From assembly GCA_038503065.1 (NCBI GenBank), contig JBCAMK010000008.1:992001-1056000 (forward strand): a DNA stretch of 64,000 nucleotides. The letters run 5' to 3'. The notes below the pieces were generated by a model. That model worked only from the letters and a program-made list of their open reading frames with translations, was not told where the DNA came from and searched no databases. The position numbers were made by a program, and so were the translations under genes. Positions 24,000-35,220 of the stretch are shown here, one piece after another (position 1 is the stretch's first letter; every line of letters starts with the position of its first letter). Source of the stretch: Paragyromitra xinjiangensis. Lineage: Eukaryota; Ascomycota; Pezizomycetes; Pezizales; Discinaceae.

Positions 24000-24081
24000 C
24001 GGCTCTCCTGGAACAGCAGGAATTCGAACCCTATACTCATTCCAAGACCGCAGTTGCAGACAGCATGTCCACTAGAGAGCA
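24000..24081 (-). other. tRNA-like or SINE-like element with pol III boxes
   Basis: On the minus strand, a box-A-like CTCTAGTGGACA (within 24066-24081) is followed about 35 bases later by a near-consensus box B, GGGTTCGAATTCC (24019-24031), which has one extra T. Spacing fits tRNA-type promoters. I could not fold a proper acceptor stem or name an anticodon, so it is more likely a tRNA pseudogene or the head of a tRNA-derived SINE than a working tRNA. Confidence 0.35.
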
Positions 24082-27000
24082 AGCAAAGTTGGATCCAGCG
24101 ACTCCCTCCAGAAATGGCTTTTTTTATTGCTTCATGATGTAGGACTTAATATTTTACTTAATGAGTTGAGGGGTATTTTACACCCCCAAGGTATTTTGGA
24201 ACCGTAGCTCTAAGCTGGGAGGCAGTCTGCACCTTTTTTCCAATCATAATTTCATTGATTTCTGGGTACAAGAATATCGCATGCAACAAAAGTTATGGCG
24301 TGAACAAAACTCAAGGCTGCAGCTGTACATGTAGGTCAAAACTACATAAAGACGAGAGACGACTATTAACCTACCAAAGTACTGAAGCAGGCCGACACCT
24401 AGACCAAAATGAAAGTATAGTGCTTAAGCCTGTAACAAACAGTAGCCGTTTAGATGCGTTATGCAGAGCCTCATCTTCGAAACTCATCGTGAAAATAAGG
24501 TCATTTATGAGCTTCAATTAGCATATATAGTCACTACGCCAGTCACAATGGCCGAAAGAAGTGGGAATAAAACTTGGCGTCGAGGGAAGAGGCTGAAGGG
24601 CCAGGGTTTTGAAAACTGAGGGATATATGTAAGCCAGGGAGGCTAAAGAACCCCATAGTCACCAGGAGCAGGCTGGTACTTTCACAAGGTTTTATGGATA
24701 TCGTTAATATAACCACCAAAAGCTTTTACCATTCATCCCGGACTAAATCACCGGAAATCATTCGATTCCGAGACCCCCAATGACTTCATCGACCTAAAGT
24801 GGGTCCTACTAAGGATCAAAGTTCCTCGTTTTCACTATAAGGACCCCAGAATAGGCCTCGGAGGGAAAAGAGGATGTATGTTATTAATCTCGCATAAATT
24901 TTGTAGCGATACCATAGAAACAGCTCTCACCAGCATCCATAGCCTGAGTATACCATCCAAGCCATCGAAACCTTGATCCTGGATCGGTCTAGATCCCATA
25001 CACATTTGTTCGTTTGCCCCTTTAGGTCTCGGGCATCTTGATTAGTTTCACCTCCACAAAGTTTTGTTGACCATAGATCTTCCCGGTTGATTGAATGATT
25101 TTCGCAGAGACCGAATGCAAAACCACCCATAGAGAAAAGTAGGATACCCACAGATGTGTGCCTAAAAGGTCATGAACCCAATATATCTCAAAGCTTGACA
25201 CATCCCCAAAGAAATGGTCCATAATGTATCCTCGATCCAACCCCGCCACCCAATACCTACCCGAGACTAGTCCCCCGAATCAGCCTCCACGCCTCATATA
25301 ATTGCTTAAGGGCTTTCAAGACTTAGTTGACTAGCAAGACAAGTCACCAAGCATGGTCGGCTGGTAAGCTCTATGATGAGCTGGCCGCATCAACGCCTAA
25401 CAAGTCCTTGTATGTGTATCAGAACGCTGCTTAACACCCACGTTTTCTTAAGCAGGGGGACCACCTAAGCCATCAAAGGTCATCCAGCAAAGCCAGCCCA
25501 AAACGTTATCTTCATCTCAGGGGAACCCATCCCTCCTCCATGCACGGCTGACAGAGTCATCTGTTGTAAAAAAGATATGTATTAGTTGCGTCTTCGGGGG
25601 TTCTAGAGGAAGGTGTAGATATGCCAAAGTGAATTTTAGGTGAAAGACCCACGGAAGTACGCTAAAACGGGGCCTAACAGCCAACGGGGTCTGTAGATGT
25701 AATCCTAGAAGATCACGGTGAGAATTCGAACCACTCGACGGGCGTGTCAACAGAACAAGGGTCAATGACTCCAACCATGGGTTTACGCTAGCCTCCCCTT
25801 ATCAAGCACACACACGCATTTGTTCCATGGGGCGGATCGGACCGTAGAACGGCTATGCAGCCTCGTCAGTGCTGTAGGATCCAGGAAGAATTTTTAACGA
25901 TGAGGGTTTCGGTCTGGGAACTGGGCCCGCAAAAACAGACACGACTCGTTGTTACCACCTGCAAGCCCGGATCGCAAACAAAAAAAAAAAGCACACCCCG
26001 GAAAGCATCACCACCAAATCGACATTTTAGGCGTGGCAGGCCAACCGCAGATGTGAAAAACTATTAGTATGAGGAGAATAGGTAAAAGAAAGAAACCCTC
26101 ATGCATGACCGGATTCAGAGGTTCTGGCGAAACATCTCTGCAATCCCCCATTACCGCAACAATAAAACATCTCAGAAAAAGCTAGCGCTCGGGATCTGGT
26201 GCCCTGGATCCTCTGGCTCATCGAAGGTAGGGTCCTTGGAGGGTCGTAATGGGAAACTAGGTATGTAGTTACACATCGGATACTTTAATCCGTCTGTTGA
26301 AGTGCGCTACAAGAATCAGGCGGGACAAATATAGCCCCATTCCAATCACAATTACTCACTCGATCAACACCGCACAGACATCAAATTCAAATCCTATCAC
26401 TCAAGGAAACATGCGAGGAGAATCGATCAAGCAAAGGCGCTGAAAGTCGCACGGTCGCATGTGCCAAACACTGCCACAAGTTTAGTTTCCAACCCAATTC
26501 CACACTCAGCCATCCCGCCGACAACCGGGATGTGGGTGACCGGTGCCAAGACGGACTCGGCGGAGGTGGCATGATCAAGGCTATTAGAATTGATACTTCC
26601 CACGCTATATACATACCATCCACTCTCGGGTTTCCCAATTCGATAGAAAGATATCCGGGATATTGAAAGGGATCAATAGCGAATGCGTACCGCTTGGTGT
26701 ACTAGTATCGGAGGGAGGCGGAGCACTATCCGTGAATAACGGCTGCCTAGTCATAAAATCCGGTGCGCCGCAACAAAAACTCGTCGCCTGGCAGTCTCTG
26801 GGAAGAAAATATAATGTCTAAGACTGGTACCTTGTTTGCCTCGCCGAAGTTGGGCAGAAACGGCAGACTCAAATGCCTTGTTACGCGTCCAAGCTTCCGA
26901 AGGAGTACGAATACAACGCAAAAACTCCAATCCAAAAAAAGGGGAGCACAAATGCACCTATAAAATGATCTTGGGATATGCAACCAGGGCCTAGTTTTCG

Positions 27001-27391
27001 ATCCATTAAGAATTTTTTTTTATGATTGTACATTAGGACAGCTGCGCATCCTCTTTCTTCTCCCTGTGCAGAAAGGCACCGATTGTGCGCACCGTAGCAG
27101 TACTGGATATAACCTTGCACCCTTCACCCCCTCCCCATCTTCCTTCCCCATACCACCCGCCCAGCAACAGCTTATCTCCCCTCAGCAAGAACTCACCCTT
27201 TCCCTACTCTCGATCAAACTTCCCAAAGCCCTTTGCACACATAACATGAAGGCCAATAAAGGCAAAATAGCCCGTCTCCTGGCCATACCACCAGACCAGC
27301 CTCAACGCCTCCACAATAGTTTTTTCTGGATCATACTGTCGGAGGCAAGCAAAATTCCCCGAGTCTGTCTGATGATAACCATAACTGACGA

Positions 27392-28258
27392 GTGACCCAG
27401 CTTCCAACGTTCGTGTTCGTACTTTTTGGGATCGTGGTTATACTCCGCTTTGCTACCCCGGAAGCCGTTTCCCCCATTAACGTTGCAAATCATACCGGCA
27501 AAATCCGACCAAACGAAGCAAATCCCATCCAAAATTCCACCCCAGTGTTCGGCACAGAATCTGCGACGAAAGATCGGATACCGGTCCCCGACGGCACAAA
27601 ACAGTCCCTAAATACCCCGATACCGGTAGCCCCCATGGAGCTGTCAGTGTTTCTCATCGTGGAAATAATCATTGAAACACAAGACCTAGCAACTACACAT
27701 GCCCATCAAATACGACCCACTTCGCCAGACGGTGAAAGCATTAGAAACCACAGCTGGCAAACCCCCATATCATTCCCCATACCATCCCATACTTCTCATA
27801 GCATCAGCCTCCAAACTCTTGGTGTAAGCACTACAACGGAAGCCGTCGACCTTGACAGCGAGCCCCATCAACAATTAACCGTGCCTGCACCGCCTGCCCC
27901 TGAAGCCGACCCCATAATAGCAAGCCCACCGACTCTTGGTGTTCTCCATTCAAATTTAGTTGGCGGTACCAGAAATGAGATAGAAGCCTGGTCTATGCAT
28001 TGCCCATCGGTGCAGAACCCCCCTACACCCACACCCAGTAACACGTCAAACACATCACCGCGGCCTCCACGACCAACACCGGTAAACGCCCCTAACCAGT
28101 CGCCCTACAGACCAAACTTTCAAAACCCAAATGCCTCTGAAGCCATCTTAATATTTGCCCAGGAGGCTCGACCCTGGAGTTCCGAACACCCGATCGACTC
28201 GGAACGTCTAAAAACTATCAATGAGGCCATACAAAACTGTGACGCGTTGCTACCGTAG
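27392..28258 (+). CDS. Pro/Thr-rich hypothetical protein, 5' end unresolved
   Basis: A continuous frame of 288 codons ends at TAG 28258. It follows a TGA at 27386 and its first codon here is GTG, not ATG. Either an upstream exon is spliced in (an acceptor CAG ends at 27400) or translation starts at the in-frame ATG at 27635, giving 207 residues. Base composition and codon use look coding. Near the start is a hydrophobic segment, TFVFVLFGIVVILRF, which would be a signal anchor if included. A second lies just after the ATG (LSVFLIVEIII). The rest is rich in Pro, Thr, Ser and Asn with SISLQTLGVSTT and PPTLGVLHSN echoing each other, and a more ordered C-terminus (SEAILIFAQEARPW...NEAIQNCDALLP). 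I do not recognise a domain. The opposite strand is also partly open at 27204-27532, which lowers confidence. Confidence 0.45.
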   Translation: MTQLPTFVFVLFGIVVILRFATPEAVSPINVANHTGKIRPNEANPIQNSTPVFGTESATKDRIPVPDGTKQSLNTPIPVAPMELSVFLIVEIIIETQDLATTHAHQIRPTSPDGESIRNHSWQTPISFPIPSHTSHSISLQTLGVSTTTEAVDLDSEPHQQLTVPAPPAPEADPIIASPPTLGVLHSNLVGGTRNEIEAWSMHCPSVQNPPTPTPSNTSNTSPRPPRPTPVNAPNQSPYRPNFQNPNASEAILIFAQEARPWSSEHPIDSERLKTINEAIQNCDALLP

Positions 28259-31200
28259 TCGTACAGATAGTGTGAGGAAGGGAGAAGAGGAGAGGTAGGA
28301 CCATTGAACACTCTTTCCAATAGCCAGAAACAAGATTCCCTCTCCCCTCGTTCGTTCCATTAACTATGTGCGGCCTTTTGGATATTACGATACCAAGATA
28401 GAAACGGGGGTTGTCATTATATCTCCTGTAAATGCTTTCTTTTTTATCGGCAAGGTGGATCGTCATAAAATATAAAGGCCGGTTTGTAACTTGTGGGGGG
28501 GTTTCGTTATTGCTCTCAGTTTCCTATCTGTTGCTTTCGTTTTGGGTTTCTGTGCCATTTGATCGGGCGGATGGTGTTCCTAGGGTACTTTGTTGATGGC
28601 TACGGAAATATTTTGACACAAAAAGGAGGGGTTCGCGCATTCATATGTTTTTCGGGGGGGTGTTCGGCTAAAGAAACAAATTGAAGAATCAGTATCTAAA
28701 TATCGACCAACCCTGCATGCATATAGACTAAATAGGCAAACGAAGAAAAAAAGTAAAGGGTAAAAATAACGCAACCGGTGACGGAGCTGGATGCTATGCA
28801 GCATACCCGAAAACTACTGTCGGGTCCAGGACAATGAAATAGCGACCCCTTTGCCGGCCATGTTGAACATGCTCAATAAATATCTTGTGCACTAAGCTGA
28901 AAAATCTGTCAACGTGGCGCAGTTGTCTCCAAAATCCCCGCCACCATCGCTCGGTTTTACCATCATACGGACAGCCGACCGAGACTCCTCGCATGGAAGT
29001 TGGTGTTTCGGGCAGAGGCGCGAACGTCATCTCGGATTCCTTTTCCTCGGTCAGAAGGTTGCGCTAATAAACAATTCTTACACCCCCATTGAGTTGGACT
29101 CAGCTAATAAATGATTAGCTAACTGCATTTATATCGACACCCAAAATGGCTCTGGCACCCCAAGGAAGATTATAATCCTGTCAAGATCTTTCACCCAACC
29201 CCACACCCCGTGCATCACCAGTCATCACTCAATTCCCACCGACAATACCTGCGTTTTGGCGCATACACAACGTCGAAATGGATGTTGAGAATTAGAGCTT
29301 TGATGGTGTTACTCAGAAAAAACGAATGCCTTCCAGGAAGAAGAAAAATGGTGAGAGCTAGCACAGAAGCTAGTCTATCCGAAATACTTCAAGCATTGCT
29401 GTGATGGAGTAACCCAAAGGACGTCCATCCAGACTAGAAAACTGACACCAAAACATCCCCTCTCCCTTGCAGCGTCCTTCCCACGCCTGATATTCCCCGT
29501 TGCAGAACTTCACCCTCGTTCATGGGTCCTCCTCGGTCATCCCTTTATTCCTTCCATCTGCCCGTTTGTCAATCTTCCAGGTGGTTCCTAGGTGGCGGTT
29601 CCGAAGCACTGCTGTGTCGTTGCCGTTGTCCCTATTTCTCCTCCCAGCCCAGACCACCGTCCACCCCACCATCTATCCATCCATCCACCCACACCTCCTC
29701 TGATGATGACCATGACATCATTCATCACACTGATTCGTTCCAATACTGAGGCATTGGCCGCCTCCGTTGATGTTTGTTTATGATCGGCGGACAAGCTTGT
29801 TGTACCAATTCATTTAAGCACCACAGGCGTCGGATCTGGAAATGATTGTGCCAAAGATAAACCCTCGGTCGGGGATGGGCTGGCCTAATAAAGTTCGACT
29901 TGGGGAAAGTTGACTGACTGACCGGATTGCCGGCTTCCTAAATACAGTTAGGGTGGCTAGCGGGAGCCCAGTTTCAACTACCTATTTAAAATTTGGGCCA
30001 AGCGAGATGACAACGTTGACGAAGTAGAGAGGTCCTCTAATCATACCTGGACTAGCAGTGAGTAAGATCTTTCAGTCCGTGCACCAGGAATTTCGGTATT
30101 AGCGTCCGTGTCGGGATGAATATCATTTGGTCCGTCCAGCCAATAACACATCGAAGGGTTGTCTGCGGAGACGGGTCTTCTGTGACTCTTTGATCCAGGG
30201 GAGTACCTACTTTAAATCAGTCTCTCTAACACCCAAGGCTGCTCTTACATCACTACTAGTGCATACTTCCCAACGCACAACTCAACCTCGCACAATCTGT
30301 CATAGCATCAGCACTAAAAGCGGTTTATAAGGCTATCATCATTGGCCACGCCCAGAGCGTTACGTGGTAAGTGGGGGTCGAGTAGCTAAGCCCAATCAAT
30401 AATACACAAAGCTGGTTTGCCCCAAGATGCTAAGGATTGCATATTAAGCCTTGCGTGCTTTCAAGGCAGGGGCGAAGATGGAATGGCTGGTCATCCGCAT
30501 CTCGAAACCCACAAGGCTCCAACACGAAGGCAAAACTGGGAAGCCCGACAAAATCTGCGCACAGGGCTAACAATCAGGTGAGTTCTAGCAGATGGTGTGT
30601 GGGCGGCAAATACTCTTCAACGGCAGATATTCTACACGGCTGCTTGCTTTCTAGTAAGGCTACTAACTGCAGATTTCCTCCCAGGGTATTACCTAGAGCG
30701 GCTATACATTAAGACGCGCCTGCGGATCGAGTACTCTATGCAGCCTGCAGGCAGTACGCTCGATGATTAGCGGGGTGGATAGTCTCTCATGGATAACGGC
30801 AACGTTTACGGGTTGAGCCTATACAAGCCTTCAAAAGGTAGCAGTAGCCAAATGAGCAACCTTGATATAAGTAAGGTATAAAAGTTATCCGTAGGGGATT
30901 TTAGTCTCTAGGCTGGGATTTCACGTCTCACGATTCTGAGCATAAATGTAACCCCTGGATTTCACTGGTAGTACGGCAGTCATAGCCAAATGAGCAGCTG
31001 AACCCCAACCGCCCCCATCAACACCTGACAAAGGAATAGATAATATTCAAGGGAATTGAAACCTTACCGGGTGTTCACTTCCTTCCCTTCGATAGCTGTC
31101 TCAAGTTAAGCGAGTTAGGGGCTGAGGCTCGATCCTTAAGAAAAAGCGGCAGCTATTTTAAATATCTATTAGGTTGAAACCGATGATACCAAGCGAATCG

Positions 31201-33032
31201 TTTGAAAAATAGTTAACTGTACCAAAGCCTGTCACAGTCTACTAATAAGCTTCCATCTCCACAGTACTTCGAATGGTTGTCGAAGATTCCCCTAATAACA
31301 TCCAACTCCCGTTTGTGTCACAATCCTTGCTATAGCCAAATTAAATGATGATAGATGATACTCCGCGGAATAAGCCAGATGCAAGAAAAGTCAATCCGGT
31401 TTAGCAATCGGCCTAGTTCTCTTCGACGATAACATCCCCGCTCCTCCGCTCGATGAGTAACGTGTCCCCAAAAATGTGGACTCTCAATGACTCAGAGTAG
31501 AGCGGTGGAGGGGACAACGAGGCGGAGGGTATAACGAGACTTAGGTAACAAATCGAATATTTCGCCACAAAAGAGAGATCAGTTTGTTAACCAAGACCGC
31601 CAAGCCTCGCTATACCCTCTGCCTCGTTGAACCCTCCACTGCTCTAGTGAATTTCTGGAATATCGAGTAACAGACGAATTTGTTTTTCTAAGCGATTGAT
31701 TCTCATCGAGCACCCTCTCCTAGCGTATTACAGCGAGTGACATGTCATGACGAATGACGTGAACAACCTCGTGTTTTGAGGGCCCTACTATCATTTACAG
31801 CGAAGTGTCCCTTAACTCAGGGGTAAGTGCAAGTAACGGAATGTGGAAAGGTAGGTACATGTATGTGCCAACCGAACCTCGCCACGGACGGATGTCGGAG
31901 GGCGCCAATGAGAATAAGGTATATAACTATCTATCATTGAACAGCGAAAGCATTCGTTATGATTTGAAACAAGCCTTTTATCTTCGTTCGTACATATATT
32001 TTTAGTGATGTCATTATCTGTTGTACCTATCTATGTTAGAACACGCATCGGTCTTGGTGATGCAAGATCCAACATCTTAAAAGTTAGACAATGGTTGGCG
32101 TCTATAACTAGCTGACGTATTCATTCACCTACACTAAAATGAAGCCCTAGCTTATAAATTTGGCAGGGGATCAATCTGAAGCTCTTAATAATTTATCTAC
32201 TAGGTTGAGGCTTCATATAACTAGGTATAGTACTAGGGTCAGAAGTATGAAGGTTGTACGAGTCTCACATCCTGACAGCCTGGGTAGTACGGCCTTAAAA
32301 ACCGTTAGATTCGTGATTAGGGTCGACCAGTGAGGCGTGCGGGATTACGCTCGTATTTCACTGACGCTTGTGGGCTGAATTTATGCTTTTGTGAAAGTAA
32401 CCTAGTTTGCGGACGTCCGCAGCCTGCGGGGTTGTTGAGTAGTATTTGACCGGCATGACCAAAGACAGCGTGGGCTACGAAGTTAATCGCTCATGTGCAT
32501 AAGTTTCCTCTTGCAATCGATTGCCGTAAGGACTCGAAAAATCCGTTATCTCTAGAATCCACGTGGTAGGGTGGGTAGATGGCTTTACTGGTTATTTTGG
32601 TTGATACTTTGGTTACCTCTATAGAACGACTGTAGCTATTCAATGAAGGCCCCAACCGCAGCTTCAAAAACCGTGGAGCCGCTCTCGCTTACCCTACCAC
32701 ATGAATTTCGGGGATGGAAATTTTTACGGTATTGCATACTAAACGAAAAAAAACGATTCAAATAACATTGACGATTATAAAGAGTAAAATAAAGTGCAGG
32801 CTGCTTCAGTCCCGTCAGTCCCGTCACTACACCCGTGACTTTCCGCATCGGTTCCACAACATGCAATTAACCTTCTGTTATAGGATTAAAAAGCCTCACT
32901 CGGGTGATCACACTGTGAAGATTTATTTCTACTCTGCGTTGAATGGCGGGAAACGACTATAGGGTCTGCGTCATAGAGGGGCAAGGTGTCTAACTAAAAG
33001 TTTTCGGAATATGAAAATTGGAAATACGGACA
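28259..33032. other. gene-poor stretch of about 4.8 kb
   Basis: It contains a TIR element (31500-31644), pyrimidine/CCAT-rich simple sequence near 29640-29700 and a short direct repeat, TAGCCAAATGAGCA, near 30846 and 30983. No supported gene. Confidence 0.5.
31500..31644. mobile_element. 145-bp TIR element (MITE-like) with TA target duplication
   Basis: The left arm 31500-31538 and right arm 31606-31644 are inverted copies matching at 34 of 39 positions by eye (GAGC(G/A)GTGGAGGG... ), around a 67-bp centre. TA flanks both ends (31498-31499 and 31645-31646), the target-site pattern of Tc1/mariner-type elements. There is no coding capacity, so it would be non-autonomous. The transcript would fold into a long hairpin. 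Confidence 0.75.
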
Positions 33033-35220
33033 TCACCAACCCGCCTCGAGATCTGCCCACCCATCGGCTACCGCCCTGAATACTCTAACACCACCCTCTA
33101 CCATCTCCCCTGCGCCTAACGTGTACTCACCTCTTGTAACAACTTTCACCCCATTGGAATTCTGCTGCAAAACTCCGACTTTAATGTCACCCCCAGGCTC
33201 ATAATGAACTGTCTCAATGACAGCGGTGTGATCCTTGCATCCTACCGTACCCTCTGGCGCTCCTGCGCGCATATCAGAGATCACGCGCCCAGTAGAATCT
33301 CTCCTGATCCACCGGGCAGAACGGAATTGTAGAATGTCACCTGGTTTCAGCGTGAGCCCAGAAAGCACGGAGGGTTTATGTTGCAGGGAAGGATAATGAG
33401 AGAAGATGCAGAGACCAAAACTCGTCCCTTGGGCAGTCATTATCTTTTTCGACCCAATGGCTTCGTCTTCCGATTTAAGGCTATTGAAACAGTCTGCCGC
33501 GAGAGTCCAGCATTCACCATTTCCCACTTGCTGCCCTATCCTAGCTCTAACCCAGCCCACGATTCGGTCGCCCCATTCCTCGGACCGAGGAGGAGAAGAA
33601 GAAGGGGGCGGAAAATGCTTTTGTTCTGCCTTAGCGGTAACGCTAGGTGCAGAAGCATCCCAGGTTATTTTGATTTTGGTGGTCGAGAGATTGATGGTCC
33701 ATCGTATTGCTAATATTAAGGTATGCTTGGTTCTGCCAGACGCAGACCGCTCCCATGAACTTGTGAACATGTGTATCTTCTCCTCAATGCCGTCAACGGG
33801 GGGCGGAAGCTTGAGTGGACTTTTCGAGAACCAAGCTGTCGAGATGCAAAGGTCGAGGTCTGATGGGAGCTCTGGAAAAATTTGAAGCGGTAGGCCATTA
33901 TTCTGGAGTATAGTGGGGGTTTTTGATGGGGTTGGTCGTGTCCCACGCGGGATGATGGGGGGAGATGTTAGGTTGACATGTGGTGGCGTATTGGTTGCTT
34001 GCTTTTTGGGTGGGGTGGGAATCGTCGGTTTCTTTTTCGGAGGAGGAGGTGGGGGCTTCTTTTTCCCTTGTCCGGGTTTCCCCGAGATGGTCACGGATGG
34101 GGCGGGTGGGACGGGCAGGCCCGATGGGTGGGAAGGTAGATCAGGTGATAGATTCTTGGTTGGTAAGGCTGGCGGCAAGCTAACTCTTAGTGTTGTCATC
34201 CCTCCGCTGCCGCCTTCGTTTCTTGAGGCGTAGAGATCTCCATAACCTTGAATCTTCTTATCCAATCCCATCTCTTGGGCTTTTTTGTAACTAGAGGCCA
34301 CTTGATCCCCGTGCCTTTGTTGGAAGTTGCGCCCTGTCTTCAAAGCAGCACTTGCATCGGAAAACGAGACAGAAGATGGATTTTTGTAAAATGAATTTGC
34401 TGTAGCTAGTGCTGCTTTCTTCTCTGCGAATGTGGTCCCTGTGCTGGGAGTGCCTCGGGGATCTGATACATGATCACCAAGATTATTCATGCTCGCAGAC
34501 GGCCTGGGGCCGCTCAGAAGAGGTGGTTTTGCTGTTGGGGCTGCAGCTGGTGTCATGTTGAAGCCAGGCACTGATATTCCAGCCTTACCTAGCCTTTCAA
34601 TTGTAGTCACGTTGATACCTCCGGTCTTCATATCCACCACGTCTCTCGGGGTTGGTAATGCTGACTCTCCGCGCGGCGCTAACCGCGGTGGGACAGGCGG
34701 AGGGCGGTTTCCGCTCGTCTCATCACCGAAACCTATGGATGTATTCGGCCGCTTCGGAGGTAACGGAAGGGTGTCGGTACTAAGACCTGTCGTGTTCGCG
34801 CGGTAGGGTTTCGGTGAAGAATATTTTTTGGCACTTTCGTCCTCGTATCCCCTATCTTCACCGCTTGCCTGAGAGACAAATCCATCGCTCGAAGCCCCTG
34901 CGTTTGGGATTCTCTTTGGTGGAGGCCCGAAACTTGCTGGATCACGCAGTGCAGAGACGGGGCGTACGTTAACCGGGCCGTCGTCAGTTCCTGATTCACC
35001 TTTGCCCATCCATCCCGCCTGTTTAATTAGCCTAGGTTCCACGAGGTTCAAAAAGAAAGGGGGGGCGGATTGAACGTACAACTTGATCAAAGCCCTTGAA
35101 GTTTTTCTTCAACCGCGATGTCGTCGAGGAGGATCTCGAGTCTGAAGCTCCAGCGTAGGACGGCTCAGAAGATGAGCCGGGATGCCAACCGGATTTCGAT
35201 ACTGACTTGAGGCGATCCAT
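33033..35220 (-). CDS. AIM3/BBC1-like actin-patch protein (two exons)
   Basis: Model: complement(33033..35018, 35080..35220), 708 residues. The 61-bp phase-0 intron has donor GTACGT and acceptor CAG. Exon 1 gives MDRLKSVSKSGWHPG...FKGFDQV, joined to AGWMGKG in exon 2. Residues about 70-430 are disordered and Pro-rich, with SH3-ligand-like stretches (GNRPPPVPPR; KKKPPPPPPKKK at about 363-377). Residues about 430-708 form a C-terminal domain with GECWTLA (Cys550), LKPGDILQF (about 604-612), DHTAVIETV (His644) and VEGGVRVFRAV. This matches the C-terminal domain shared by yeast Bbc1 and Aim3, which has a cysteine-protease-like fold. In yeast those proteins act at cortical actin patches during endocytosis. 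I see no SH3 domain, so the layout is closer to Aim3. Cys and His are kept; whether it is catalytic is unknown. Confidence 0.8.

Larger units (their letters stand above)
20891..27391. other. gene-poor stretch of about 6.5 kb
   Basis: It contains a 17-bp perfect tandem duplication (21549-21582), a pyrimidine tract (21763-21841) and a tRNA-like box A/box B arrangement (24000-24081). A sequence beginning TACAGTCGTGTCC at 23571 resembles a Tc1/mariner end, but I found no partner. No supported protein gene. Confidence 0.5.

Noticed and set aside
27204..27532. Minus-strand frames opposite the Pro/Thr-rich gene
   Set aside because: Two frames would have to be joined without a usable splice site, and codon use favours the plus strand.
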